Made by a program: the position numbers and the translations under genes. 64,000 nt of DNA. Origin: Armillaria gallica (Eukaryota > Basidiomycota > Agaricomycetes > Agaricales > Physalacriaceae). The notes under the pieces were generated by a model, which saw only the letters and a program-made list of their open reading frames with translations, was not told the DNA's origin and made no database searches. Of the stretch, positions 22,885 through 35,558 are shown one piece after another (the stretch's first letter is position 1; every line of letters starts with the position of its first letter). Where the stretch lies: NCBI GenBank assembly GCA_037576215.1, contig JBANDB010000013.1, positions 1 through 64,000 of the forward strand, written 5' to 3'.

Positions 22885-23876
22885 ATGGACGTTAACATCA
22901 TCTCACACCAGACCGTCAAAACCTCCATTGCTACCGCCAAAGCGGCCGGAAAACTCGAAACCGATGAATACAATACCCACGCGCACTCATACGAATCTAT
23001 CCAATCTGTTATCCCGCGAACCCCAGACAGCGTACTAGTCCATCGAATGCCTGATATGACCGTTGAGCACTTGTCCAACTGGGTGGACCTAATCATGGCT
23101 ACGAGGCGTGAAGACCCCGCGCATGTGCATGTATTCCACCTTCCTCCAGTCTTGGTAGCCGATATCCTTGCAGCTGCCAAAGTCTGGGTCTTCAGGAAAC
23201 GAGAACCGCCAGAGATAGACGAGCTCGTCTCTCTGTTCCCACGCCTCACCGCAGCTGGTACTCCCGCCTCGTCCGTGTTCGCGACTAAGGAGTACTTTCT
23301 CCGACTCGACTTTTGTAGCGCCAAAGATAGCGAGGCGGAAATTTCAAGCGTGGAAGACGTGGCTGGGATAATCGAGATGCTCTACAAATCTCGTAGGGCG
23401 TGTGGAGAGTTGGCAAACGAGCTCGAGAGGCGGAAAGGTCAGCCGGTGAATTTGTTCCTCCTCCCGTTCAATCATGACATCGATCCTGCGCGGGAATATC
23501 GCGTGTTTGTCCCCCATCTAAGTCTGTCTTACGCGTCTCTGCTATTTCCCAGTACCGATGGCACAAGCCGTTCTACGAGGCAGATCAGAGTGCTGCGATG
23601 TGCCGTGCTAAAGAAGTATATGAAGGAGCTATACGGATATTGGAACTGATCCTTGAGCATGCTGAGTCGCTGCCTCGGGAAGTCCGAGATACGATGCAGA
23701 GGGAGGGGCTTGTGTTTGATGTGTTCCAGACAAGTGGAGGGAAGGTGCAACTCGTGGAGATCAATCCCTTCGGTGCCATGAGCGGCTGTGGAACGAGCTT
23801 GTTCCATTGGATCAAAGACGCGAAATTGTTGTACGGAGAATGCAGTAAAGTAGAAGTTCGCCTGTCCATGGAGTAG
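22885..23876 (+). CDS. Cdc123/D123-family protein, probably frameshifted
   Basis: From MDVNIISHQTVKTSIATAK the frame shows D123 features: VIPRTPDSVLVHRMPDMTV, the YFLRLDFCSAKDSEAE motif (family: FLRLDDCSPKD), LFLLPFNHDIDPAREYRVFV, then, in another frame, VSAISQYRWHKPFYEAD, GLVFDVFQTSGGKVQLVEIN and PFGAMSGCGTSLFHW. Cdc123 is an ATP-grasp chaperone that assembles translation initiation factor eIF2. The change of frame lies in the run CCCCC near 23509; one extra C would join both halves. A 50-base GT-AG intron (23500-23549) could restore the frame but would delete conserved residues and has a weak donor (gtgttt). The N-terminus is uncertain. It is divergent from the canonical gene in the opening segment and may be a paralogue. 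Confidence 0.65.
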
Positions 23877-23929
23877 AGAATCCTTGAGTAGAATTATATT
23901 CCGTATTACACTAAGAGCGGTTACAAGTC

Positions 23930-25576
23930 CTACCAGACCCATGCTGCTATCCCCCGCTGCCTCAACATGTTCATCCTTGCCAGCGTGTTCTTGTTCAAGT
24001 CTGCTCCGTCGCGCATTCCAATAACAACTTCCTTCAGGCCCGACCGAGCTTCAAGTATGTCCATCACCATACTCTCCTCTATCGGATTATCTGCGCGCCA
24101 TATAAACTTTATGGACTCTAACTCCAGCAAAGTGCTCTCCTCATGAAGAAATTTCAGCAGCGATTTGGTGACCACTCGTGGGTTCGATTCGTTAGTAGCC
24201 CTCCGCTCGATGATGGAGAGGCGTGTCAAGTGCGGCAACTCGTTCAGTAATAACATGGCCTGTGTATCCGACAGAAGGTAAACATTGTTCAGCTTGACAT
24301 CACGAAGGGATGGCATTCCTGACACAAGACAATGTACGTCGCCGAAGCGGGATACGGTTCTTCTCTCATAAGATGCAGGGTAGACGAAATCATCGGTGTC
24401 GACGAGCTCGAGAGAGGACAGATTGGGAAACAAGAACGAATCCGTGAGAGCGAACGGTCCACTGCATTCCTTGAGAGTAAGAACTGTCGGGGATGTTAGC
24501 GCGGGTCGACCTCCCGATCCACGGAGGCCACAGCGCGACAATGTCACCTGCTTGACGCCGGAAAACACTACCAGGATCTTGAGATTATCCATGTTGCATA
24601 ACTGTAGGATCTCGATCTGTTTCCAGGGAAGATGGAGGTCCTTATGGCTATGATAATGACTAAGGCGCAGTTCTCGAAGATTGCTATAGTTGAATGTGTC
24701 CTCGAATAGTCTGGTTCCCTTGCCATTGTATTCAGATGGATAACCGGAGATCTCCAGCTGCTCGAGCCGTGGGAACGACAAAGGGGGATAGTCAGAGAGA
24801 TGGCAGCATTCAGCGTCTAAACAAAGGCGCTTAAGCCTTTCCGAGTCCACTAATGTATACTCCAAGTCGCCAAAACCAAGCAGCTGGTCCAGGGAATCGA
24901 AATCCAGTAGCTTGGCATCTTTATGATCGCATCCATAGTCACAATCATACTTCATATCATAAATCGCAGAAATAGATATGGAGAGGGGAAGGGGCTTGGA
25001 CCGCTTTTTGAAGAGAAGGATGAGATTCACGGTAGCAGAGGAGAGCGATTGGTCACGGGCGTAAACATAGGAATAGGTCCATAACTTTGGTGCAGACAGA
25101 CAAATGGATCGCCAGTAGTAGCATACGGATGCTAGGTACACGGGTGTGTTGCTATACAGAGAAATGCTCTCATCCTCTCTGTTCCAGAACGGTATTTTGT
25201 CTTGAAGGGATATGGCACCAAGCTCTGAGCATGCCTCTTCGAAGACAGTGAGCAGAATCTCCATGGGTAGGCGCCTAACTGGCGCCAGCATGGTTTGATA
25301 GGATGAGGCATATCGGGAGAGATTGCAATGGTCAGTTTTGAGTGCATTAAAAGCGACCTCCAGCCGTTTCATGTCGCTGTCCCAGATGGTGAGCTGTGAA
25401 TGCATGGTGGACATTGCACTAGAATATTTTGCGGCCTCGGAGGGGGAGTAAATCTGTTGTCCGGCACGCAAAGCCGTCGATACTGACGGCGGGAAGCTAT
25501 TGCGATATTCGCATTGATTTACTGGGTTGCCGCAATGGTCGCAAAGAATAACTGGAGAACTTAATATTTCTGCCAT
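23930..25576 (-). CDS. F-box protein with LRR-like C-terminus
   Basis: Intronless, 548 residues, start MAEILSSPVILCDHCGNPV. Cysteines at 12, 15 and 22 (CDHC...C) could form a small metal knuckle. A coiled region (SQLTIWDSDMKRLEVAFNALK) precedes the F-box at about 97-145 (LAPVRRLPMEILLTVFEEAC; CYYWRSICLSAPKLW). The rest has irregular Leu-rich units (FPRLEQLEISGYP, NLRELRLSHYHSHKD, LPHLTRLSII). F-box proteins recruit substrates to SCF ubiquitin ligases through Skp1. Agaricomycetes carry large expanded families of such intron-poor F-box genes, so the target is unknown. The ATG at 25576 is used; the upstream in-frame start is GTG. Confidence 0.85.
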   Translation of the reverse strand: MAEILSSPVILCDHCGNPVNQCEYRNSFPPSVSTALRAGQQIYSPSEAAKYSSAMSTMHSQLTIWDSDMKRLEVAFNALKTDHCNLSRYASSYQTMLAPVRRLPMEILLTVFEEACSELGAISLQDKIPFWNREDESISLYSNTPVYLASVCYYWRSICLSAPKLWTYSYVYARDQSLSSATVNLILLFKKRSKPLPLSISISAIYDMKYDCDYGCDHKDAKLLDFDSLDQLLGFGDLEYTLVDSERLKRLCLDAECCHLSDYPPLSFPRLEQLEISGYPSEYNGKGTRLFEDTFNYSNLRELRLSHYHSHKDLHLPWKQIEILQLCNMDNLKILVVFSGVKQVTLSRCGLRGSGGRPALTSPTVLTLKECSGPFALTDSFLFPNLSSLELVDTDDFVYPASYERRTVSRFGDVHCLVSGMPSLRDVKLNNVYLLSDTQAMLLLNELPHLTRLSIIERRATNESNPRVVTKSLLKFLHEESTLLELESIKFIWRADNPIEESMVMDILEARSGLKEVVIGMRDGADLNKNTLARMNMLRQRGIAAWVW

Positions 25577-25909
25577 AGTGAAGGGAGGAGGTGAAGGGGG
25601 AATTTCACCCACGTGCGTTTGATGCACGTGCTACCTTTCCGAATTAGGATTCCGATGACTCTAAGCGGACCCGATGACGCATCGTGCGAACGTTCCTTAA
25701 ATAAGCTTCCTTTCCGTTATCCTTATCGCGTCGTCGTCGTCGCACCAGTTCACCATTCCTCTTGCCGTACACCACAGCCGCATACAGAACTCCAGGCTTG
25801 TCTTCGTCGTCTGTGCTCAAGCGCACAGCGATATCTGGATTGCTCGATCTTTTGAAAGGTCTTCTCGAGAGACTTTTCTGGGTCGTTCCGTCCACTTCTC
25901 ATCCGGTAT

Positions 25910-28900
25910 ATGACCTTGCTCCATGTTCATTTCTCTCTACGCAACCAGCAAGCCTTCCAGCGCCTGCTCGATGCCAACAGTGACCGGACCGCTGGCATCA
26001 GCACCAGTAGTAGCGGTGGAAAGTCATGGTCGAAGGGAGGCACTGTCGGAATGGCTATTGCCGCAGAGATCAACGGACGCGATAGGTTAGGAAGAACGGT
26101 TCTCCATCTCGCTTGCTCGTCGATAGACACGTTGGAATATGTGCGATTGTTACTTCGCCATCCTGCTGTCAACGTCAATGTACAGGATTTGGAGAGCCAT
26201 TGGACTCCTCTGCATAGGGCTTTATTTCACGGGAATTTGGGCGCTGCGTACGTTGCTCCGCACAGGTGATGTGATTGTTACTGATATCACACAGTCTTTT
26301 GTTACTTCAACGTTCAGACATTGATATCTCGCTGAAGGACTTTGAGGGCTATACTGCGTTCGAGTTGTACAACTCGACGGTAGAGGGCACAAAGCCATCT
26401 GCCGATGTTTCTAGTGCTGAGCTGTACATGTGGGGTGCAAACAGGTATTTATCTCGGAATTTTAAAGATACTCATGCTGACTTTATAACAGGAACGCTAC
26501 TCTCGGTCTTGGCGATGGTGACGATCGTACATATCCCGACCAAGTGGTCATTCCCCGCAGAGACTCGTCCGACAGCTCCAATATCCACTCCCGGTTCTTT
26601 CCGCTACAAGTTCGTCAGGTCCAGACTTCCAAGCTACATACTGGTATGCATTGCTGTTCCCATTCCTCTCTAGGTCTTTACCTTAAGTTTCAGTCATCGT
26701 CACATGCGAGAAGCGGGCGAATTTAAGACTATGTGGGTTCGGAAGCGGAGGACGGTCAGGGTGGTCATTTCGGTGCTAGTGACATACCTATTGACGAAAA
26801 GTCTCCAGGCTCGGACCCGGACAACACACCCAGTACAGCTTGACTCTTTTGTCACAGCTCAATCAGACTATAGTCTCTGTCGCGCTGGGACAAGATCATA
26901 CTTTGGCTCTCACCGACACGGGCGAAGTTCTCAGCTGGGGATTAAATCGGTTTGCACAGCTAGGTTACGTCGTCGAAACCAATTCGACCGCCAGTATCGG
27001 TCGGATTGAAGAACCTATCCAGTCGACGCCGAAGAAAATTGTCGGTCAACTCAAGAAAGAATTTGTTCGTGGCGTTGCTGCGTCCAAGACATCGTCCGCT
27101 TGCTGGACCGCGACAGAGGTCTTTACATGGGGCACAAATAATGGGCAATTAGGTGCGTTTTATCGATCTGTTTTTGACTCATTTGTCATACAGTGCAATT
27201 AGGGTACGATAAATCAGCTCAGCCCGTACAGATTCTACCTCGAAAGGTCACCAAAATCACGAAGCCCGTCACGTCTGTATGTCTCACAGATGCTGCCATG
27301 ATCTGCCTTCTTGTGACGCAGGAAGTCATTTGCGTATGGGGCGACCGGAGCTTTAAGATCAAGTCAGTCTTCCATGTATAATTTTCGTAATCAGGACACC
27401 AACCTTTTAATAGCTTCCCAGCGCATGGTTTTCCTCAACAAATACAGCCCTACCGACCTCCTCAAGCCATCAAAGGAGCCCATGTCTCCAAAATAACCAA
27501 CTGCGATGATACAGTAGCCGCCTTGTCTTCAAATGGAGAAATCTTTATACTTGTGATTCCGATGCCGACCGAAACAGAGACATCTTCTCCGTCCTCCAAA
27601 GCCTTCGTACCGCAACCGGCGTGGACGTTGAAGAAGCAGCTCAGTGCAGCCAAAGTTTGTCCTTTCAATATTCGCTTTGGGTTCGGCTGATGCCCTGCCA
27701 GGATGTGGCTATAGGCAGTGACGGTATGATCATAGTATGCACTGAATCCGGTCATGTATACGTGCGGGCCCGCAAAGGCGGGAACACCGGTTCTCAGGGT
27801 GCTGGGAAGATTTTCAAGTATCAACTTGTCCCTTACATTCAACGAGTAGTCGGAGTGTGTGCAAATAGCTCCGGTGCCTTTGGCGCCATGCGAGTTGATC
27901 ACAAACCCGATCCCATCCAGGTTCACGGACACAGCATAGCTGAAGATCTAATAGAAATTCTTCCTTCGCTTGCTATGCAGCGCAATACAAGCGAGCTGCA
28001 GGCATCGTCCCCGGTCCCCGCGGTCTACGTCCATCCCACTCATGAAGACGAGGACGAGGCCGATGACCACTTAGAAGAAGACCTGTTTAAAATAGCCTGC
28101 CTTTCAGATGTCATACATCGTCAGATGAACTCGCACACCTCGGAAGGAGACCTAATGACACATGGTGCCGATATCTCGATCTCCATCGACGAGATCCATC
28201 ATACTTTCTCCGCTCATCGCGTTATTCTCAGCGCACGTTCACCGGTCCTTCTTTCCCTCCTCCAGAATCCTCACACCATTCGAGACGACTCCAACGTTTC
28301 AGTTCGTTACACTCATGCATCCGGTCGCCATCGGCTTATATTTTCTCGCTGTCTTCCTATGTCTGTTTTGATACTTCTTGACTATTTGTATTCCGACCAT
28401 CTGCTGTCTGTTTGGGATAGGCGCCTGTCTTTCGGTTCTCCCTTGGATTCGGCACGTATCAAATCGGATTTGCAAGTTTTGGCTAGGCTATTACATCTCC
28501 CCTCGCTTTCGAAGGCAATTCAGTCGCCTGTAAAGGTGATTCCAGAACCTACGATGGTCAGGGATATGACAAGTTTGTTCCTCTCCACACAAACGATGTT
28601 CAAGGAACCAGATTCTCCCCAATACCCGGATGTTGTGTTGCAGCTTCAGGACAGGGACGTTTTCTGCCACTCCACCCTCCTGCGGGCCAGAACCATCTTC
28701 TTTGCCGATTTCTTTAATGAAGGAGATTGGACCAGGAAACGGAAGGATAATACTGGTCGGGTGCATGTCAATATGAAGCACATGAAGTGGCATGTATTGC
28801 AATACGTTCTAAGATTCGTATGTTGTGGGGAGGATATTGAGATGTTTGAGTCGTTGGGTGTGTTTTTTCTTCTTCGGAAATCGCGAGCTCAACCGCTAAG

Positions 28901-30453
28901 AATCATAATCGTAGAATTTGCACATTCTATTGAATCTGTGCTGGAGTTCATGTTTGAGGTCATGGCCGCCGCGGTCAGTAGCTTTCCAATCCTTAATACG
29001 CCTGCGCTCACTCTGATCAGGCTGAGCTACATCTTGATCGGCTGCTGCTTATTTCATCATCCATCGTGTTGAACTTCTTGAACATCCAAAACGCGTGTTA
29101 TATACTTTCCGAGGCGACCCACTACTCTGCGAAGGATCTGATCAACGCTGTCCAGGGCTATATTGCTGTCAATATGGAGAGTTTGCTAGAAAGTCGAATG
29201 CTCGACGTTCTATCACCTGCTTTAATCAGGCAGCTCTCTTGCTTTGTTCGAGATAGGCAGACGGACAAATCGCCTGTCACACGACGTAATGTATTAGGCA
29301 AGCTCGCTATGGAGAGGCACGCGGAATGGTTGTTCCTTCAAGATTTCCCCTCCCCAATTATTAGATCAAACAAACAGCTGACGCGGCGGGATTCGCCCAG
29401 GCTATCACCAAGCAGTAGAGTACAGCCCCCTTCTGTCAGGATTACCGAGTCGGCACTCAAGCCTCAGGGCCTCTCAGCTCCCATCGGGGCTGACGATATC
29501 TTCACCATGGACGATGTTGATCCTGGCTCTATTGTGAACTTGGATCAACCTAACCCTCCTAACCCTTCTGCTCCCTGGAAATCTACATCAGTAGCTCGGT
29601 ATGTTTCCTTATTTCCTTATTTCCATGATTTTCCGTATTCATCTGTGCTTGTACTTAGTGTGGACATGCGCGCTGTCATGGCCGAGGCTGCCAGGGAGGT
29701 TCCTGCGAGATCCATCGTGCCTCGCAATCTCCCGAATACCGACGATCCATCTCGCAGGCAGGGGCCCTTGGCCAAAATATCGGAAGACAGCGGTTACTTG
29801 CCAGCTACGCCATCGCCGCCGCGGAGAGCACCTTTGAATACGACCGGATCTCCATCTCGCAGCAACATGACTAATATATTTCCCAAGCTTTCTTCGTCTC
29901 CTGTGCCTACCTCAAAGACACCTTCTACGTCAAGCATCAAGCCATCTGCAGCAACCGGGTCGCCCAGTGCCTTAACGGGGCTTGGACCTGTGATTTCTCC
30001 TCAACGACAGCCTTCTTCCGCCAAGTCGAAGCATACCGGTAGGAATGTGTCAGGGTTAGTCATTTTATTCGTTCGTCCCTATATTCTGATATTCAAAATG
30101 ATGCGTTTCACAGAGGGAAAGCATGGACATCTCCTTCGCAGCCTAACATTCCAGCTCCCTCGGTGTCTGGGATGTCTTTTTCCGAAATCCAACAGTCGCA
30201 GCTGGAGCACAGTGTTCCTGGGAAGGCTCATCGATCGCTACTTGAAATCCAAATGGAAGAACAGGCTCGTAGGGAGGAAGAGGCCTTTATGAAATGGTGG
30301 GTGGAGGAGGAGGAGAGAGTGAAGCGAGAAGCCGAAGCGATAGCAGAGGCATTAAAGGTTTCCACTCGGAAGACTAAGAGGGGTGGTGGGCGGGGCGGGA
30401 GGGGTGTAGGTGGGCCTCGCAAGAAGGGTGGAGTCGCCCCTTCCAATCCATGA
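25910..30453 (+). CDS. Ankyrin-RCC1-BTB protein of the IBtk type
   Basis: A long multi-exon gene with the same domain order as animal inhibitor of Bruton tyrosine kinase. Two or three ankyrin repeats at the N-terminus (GRDRLGRTVLHLACSS; DLESHWTPLHRALFHGNLGAA) lead to RCC1-like blades (ELYMWGANR; VSVALGQDHTLALTDTGEVL; EVFTWGTNNGQLG). Two BTB domains follow (HTFSAHRVILSARSPVLLSL near 28200; DRDVFCHSTLLRARTIFFAD near 28660). A Ser/Pro-rich linker and a C-terminal charged helix (QARREEEAFMKWWVEEEERV) with an RGG-like tail close the protein. About 13 introns. IBtk proteins are Cul3 ubiquitin-ligase adaptors; that role here is inferred from architecture. Confidence 0.85.
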
Positions 30454-30831
30454 TAGACCTATAGACCTTACTGATGTATGTTATACTGTCATGTATGCTT
30501 ATGTTATATTATCTACTCGTGTATGTTTTCTGGAAGACATCTCTTGAGTGTTCCCTGCATCCCGAATTCGGGACGATACAACATTGATAAGTACTTACTC
30601 AACTGTTCCTTTTTCTCTTCTTCCTCTTGTTTTTATATTTTCTAGGCAGCGCCGTGTAACAGTTCACAATTATTTGCCTTTACATAAAGCTTAGTACTAG
30701 GTTCTTATGACGCGCGACCTTGACAATGACGATTGTGGCGCCGGCAATGTCAACAAGAGTCGGAGTAGGAACATGAGTCATTTTTTCGCGATGGGATTCG
30801 AATACGTAAAAAATGAAGTCTCTGCACTGAG

Positions 30832-33148
30832 ATGAGCCAGCCTTCGGTGACCCTACATTGTGGTTATCCTCCACTATACTTCCTTATCAGCCTACCCCAA
30901 GGCACCCAACTATCGGCGACCACAGTAGACAACATCCGCGCACAGACCCGTCAATATGTGGGTTTGAAGATGCGCCCTAATGCAACCGAGCCGCAACTCA
31001 CCCAGGCACGGGTAAGCGTATCTCTGTGACTCTGAATTTATCACAATCTGAAACACTACTAGAAAGAACTGACATCCACCTTAAATTCTTTGGGAGAATG
31101 GCGAGTGGACCAAGGTAATGATTGGTTCTCGGAGTCAGACACATCTAACGACGAGGGTCCAATCCGAGACGACGTAAGTGTTTTCGTCCATTCGAATTCA
31201 GCACATACGCCGACAGGATCTTAGCCGTTATTAGTATCGCCATCTTCGAATGCTATCAACCGACCACTCCCAACCAGTCTGACCAGCAGCGCATCGTGGC
31301 AAAGTTCCCGCGATGTGCCTGATTTTCCGAGAGTTGATCAATCGTCGACTAAGCGGCAGCTTGCAAATTCCTGGAACCCTTTTGTAGGCACAAACTTGGC
31401 CAGTAGCCGCAATACCGGAGACAATGTAAGTACACCATCTTCGCTTCCCATTCTCTGTAATTCCGACCTTCTTTAGCCTTGGCTACGGACAGTCAAAGCT
31501 CCATGCAATCACTTTTTTTCACCAAGTATCTTTACACCGGAAAGTTTAAAGGTCGACAACGTAGTAAGTACCTCTTAAAATGTATCAAGCATTTGATTAT
31601 AACCTAGACCTCTCCGTTTTCACTCAGTTTGTAAGTACACGCCATGCTTGTGTGACTGCATCTCACCTGCCATGGCTAGGTCGAGAATCAGAGTTTGGAC
31701 GCCTCCTCTCCTTTTCCTCTTGAAAAGGTATAGTATACGCTTTTTATAGTCCACGCATATAATCATTGAATATTTTGATAGATCAGAGACCTCAGAGACA
31801 GCATACCCAGCTCGGGGCCGAGCGATGCTCAGTTGATAGCATTACAGGCTGTCACCGGTCCTCTGCGTAACGCGCACATCCGGGAGGCTCGATTACTTCT
31901 TGGGGATGAACTTTGGTCGCAGATTGTATACTTGAGTGTGCGGAAGACGAAAGGGAGGTTTTTGAGTAATGGGAAGGTCTCCAACCGGGTCGCGATCGTG
32001 GATTGGGATGTAGATCCTGTCCCCTGTCCCTATCCTGTGCGCGCTTATTTTTTAGACTTTGCCTTCGCTTATAGCAGGTGAACCTAGTGTGTTCGCTGCA
32101 AAGGAAGCTTTACCTGTGAGTATACGGCGTCGACAGGCCACGGGAAGTGCCGCGAGTGTCGGTTAAGCGGTAAACAGTGTTCGTTGGGCGTCGTTCAAGG
32201 TACTACAGATACAAAACGGAATGCTTTATCTGCAAGACGTCTACCATTCGAGGCCCATACAAACGATGTGGCGTCCCCTCCTTTCCACCCGAGCGTTACG
32301 AGCAATCAGGAAATTGACGGCCTAAATATATCTTCATCCGAGTCACGTCTATTGGTGGATACTCTATGTCGTGACTCCTCGTCTCTTCCCATTGACATCG
32401 GAACCGCTGCCAACGCGGTCCCGTATCCTTATCCCTCCTCCTTAGATCGTCTATCCACTGTGATCAGGCCTTCCGACGATAGTACCGGGGCTTTACCGTG
32501 TGACGGTACTTTGCCTGCGGGACGCATGATATCTGCCTCTCCTGTTCAGACGGATAACCAGAGCGACCGTGAGGGTGTTACTGTCGGCGTTCAGACCTTA
32601 CTCCAGGCCGAAACTCAAGAGAACGAAGGTGTTTTCCCGGATAGCATCATGGGACCTACGGTTCAGGCAGTGAGATCGGTCAGTGAGGTACCGCTGTCTT
32701 TGACATTAAAAGTTCAGGACCTATTCGACGGGGCCCCAGCAAAATCAATGCTGGCGTTAGAATCTGTTGGCCCTCAGAATATAATGTCATCTCGCGCGCC
32801 AGGGGTGGGTAGTTTTGAGGCGACGAAACACGCTGACAATCGCAATTCCGAAAAGCTACTAGACACTGGTGTACAGGTTGGCGCGAAGCGTTTAAGGAGC
32901 CCCTCTGTGGAGGAGGAACCGATGAAGAAACAGAAAGAGAAGTATGTCGCCGACCAGCGATGTCATCTTCCTCGCTAAAATTACCTATCCATCCGATTTC
33001 TAGTGCCAGACAGAAACATACCACGCACCGGACACCCAAGGAGGGAGAAGGAGAACCATCCGTTGGACAGGAAGTCAGGGAGATGGGGAAAACCTCGAGT
33101 GATGGCGTCCGAAGGTGCCGAAATGATTATAGAGGAACAACAGATTGA
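30832..33148 (+). CDS. Unknown multi-exon protein
   Basis: Exon 1 MSQPSVTLHCGYPPLYFLIS gives LPQGTQLSATTVDNIRAQTR; the next exon reads KELTSTLNSLGEWRVDQGND. Later exons are Ser/Asn-rich (LPTSLTSSASWQSSRDVPDF), then a helical block (QLIALQAVTGPLRNAHIREA; LLGDELWSQIVYLSVRKTKG) and a long acidic disordered exon from 32160 to 32940. The tail contains the basic GAKRLRSPSVEEEPMKKQK, a likely nuclear signal. No family is recognised. Exon joins in 31140-31830 and at 32015-32180 are the best phase-compatible choices and could be wrong. The gap 30454-30831 holds no supported feature. Confidence 0.55.
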
Positions 33149-33473
33149 ATCGCAGAGAGGCTCCCCGAATTCTCACCAGATATTGACAAATTCGTTACCT
33201 ATGATTCTCAGTGGATTGCTGTACATTCTGTTTCAACCTAGCCAGTCATTTTCCCCTTGTACTTTCCTACAGGTTAATAAATCGCCTATTATAGTGACAC
33301 ATTGGAGACATATTTGTAATGATATGCACATTTAAATACCCGCAACACAATCCAGATCTGTAGCCAAGTATAAACAAGACCTTGTCCCATGCTTCGACGT
33401 CCCTAAGGTGCAGACTGCCACCGGCTGTCAGACCTCATATGCTATAGATAAAGAGATGAATGACTTACCATCG

Positions 33474-34950
33474 TCATTTTCGACTCCGGAAGACCATCAT
33501 TAGTGCGAGACTAACGTAGTAAACTGTGAGGTTAACGTAATAAGCAAAAGCGACCGGACGTACTCCTCCTACTGTCTTGGAATCTCTGTCATTCTCTGTA
33601 GTTCCAGAAGACCTCAGTCCTAGTTCCGGATGGCCATTTGCGCCAACAAAAGACAAACTGATGGAGTCCTGATTTGAGAAATTGGGCATTGAGTTGATGA
33701 TAGTCGCATTGCCAATTGCACGAATCGTTTCCCGTGAGTTCAATCTATGGAATGAATGGAATCAGGGTCAAAATAAGGGCTGCGAGCGGTTAGTTTAGGA
33801 TGCTCACGTCGCAAGGAGGGAGTTCAGGTACACTGAAACAGAACAAGACTTGAGATAACGAAGATTGAAAGTTAACGACGCATACCTCTGCATACAATAA
33901 TATAGAACAACATATAGATATATGTATCGGGATATACGATGTTGAATACGAGCGTGAGGATTGCGCATAACCCGCAAATGCCGCCAGTATTGAGAGTGAA
34001 GAGGATGAGGCGGTTGATCATAGAGTTGGTCTTGCGATATCCGGTCCTTTGTTTGCGCAGGAGGTGTACCAGCACTATAGCTATGATAACATCCGATGCA
34101 GCACTCAGAACGTTGAGGGCGTGCATATAAGGATGCAGCGGTATCAGCTGCGCAAACTCATTATAGTCGGCCGTCATTCCGTAAAAGACTGCAAGTACAC
34201 GGTGATCAGTATCGGGATGGAAACTCCGAGAGGACATCATGCACCCATCGTTGAAACAAAAGAGGCAAAGCACACAATATATGTGCCCCCAGTCAACCAG
34301 ATGTTCCCGTTGCTGACTGGTGATTGCTTTACATGAGATTGCCGTAGGAATTGTAGAGAGAAGTATACTCACGACGCCAAATACGCCAGCAGAAAAAGGT
34401 TTGAGCAAGTAAAGCAATTATGCCAGTTAAGAACATCATTGGAAGGAGTGTGCTGCATCGCGTGAATCAATATAGGTTTGTTCACGGGCAATATACAACC
34501 GGACTCACGGTTGTAAGGCTGATAAATAGGCAGGATTCGCGAAATTTGTGACAAGGTATGTGTATACCAATTGGCTAATGAGCCCTTGATTCGCAGTGTC
34601 TGCGCACCAGGTCACAGCGACTAAGTACTTTAGCCATAGCGAGTCTGCGGGGTATGTCTGCGCGTTCTTCGTATCGGTCCTTTGCATATAAAGAAGTGGG
34701 GGATCGACGTACAGTGTAATAGAAATACATCTGGACCGTTCCAGCGCCCCAAAGACCCATAGCAAACCTTCTCAACCATCAGTATATCGAAGAAGTAGAG
34801 TTTGCAAAAGGGACTTACAGGGCACTCAAATACAACATACCCATCTAAAGTCGCCGCGTGAGAAATCTAGGCCCATGTGAGAGAATATTCAGAGCATACC
34901 GTGTTGTCCAGAGCCGGCAAGGCGGTCGCGGAAGAGCTGGCGTCCGACAT
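33474..34950 (-). CDS. DUF6534-type seven-helix membrane protein
   Basis: About eight exons. Start MSDASSSATALPALDNT, then helices LFAMGLWGAGTVQMYFYY, LWLKYLVAVTWCADTANQGL, TLLPMMFLTGIIALLAQTFF and the signature WRIWRLSNGNIWLTG. Next come LNVLSAASDVIIAIVLVHLL, the basic loop RTGYRKTNSMINRLILFTLN and LYLNSLLATLNSRETIR after a last intron. This is the typical DUF6534 pattern of Agaricomycetes, an abundant, GPCR-like family without known ligand. The C-terminal tail (EDDV-like segment absent) is predicted cytosolic and its exact end is unsure. Divergent from the P450 with 608 bases between; that gap shows no other gene. The stretch 33149-33473 is empty. Confidence 0.82.
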
Positions 34951-35558
34951 GTCAAAGGGAATATTTACAGCAACACGCGCAGTCAACGCTTGTAGTCGCG
35001 ACGGACCTCGTCGCAGATACTGGAAGGAGAGGGCGGTAAAACAAACTGGGAATACTCACGGGGCGTTCCTATTATAATGGAACATTCATATGATGGACTG
35101 CCTCCTGGATCCCATCGTTTCTGATGTCAGGCTCGGCATGGGAGTCGATATCGGAGCTATCAGTAGATTTCCAGTAGGCGCAAATATCCGACGGCGACGG
35201 TGGGTATTGCCGAATTGCAATAATTGTTGTCGATGTAGCCCCGTTTTAGTATTATGGGACCCTGGATTCACTGATAGACCCCCTAAGAGATATCGGAAGT
35301 AGACCATCAGGTGAGTTCAATGTTGTATTGGTCGTTCAAGGAAACAAGAAAGGTTAGCCACTAATGAAAAGTTGAAGTCAGACTTCGATCGCGGCGGTAA
35401 TGGCTAACGTTGATCCTGATCGGGCCTTCTATGTTTCCTGATCTAGATTGAAAGCGGACATATTCTTGATAGATATCACAGCACCAATATTCACTTGGTA
35501 CCTTCAAATATACCCATCCCCCAAACATTCGGGGTTTTCCGTCTGTCTTTGCTTTGCG

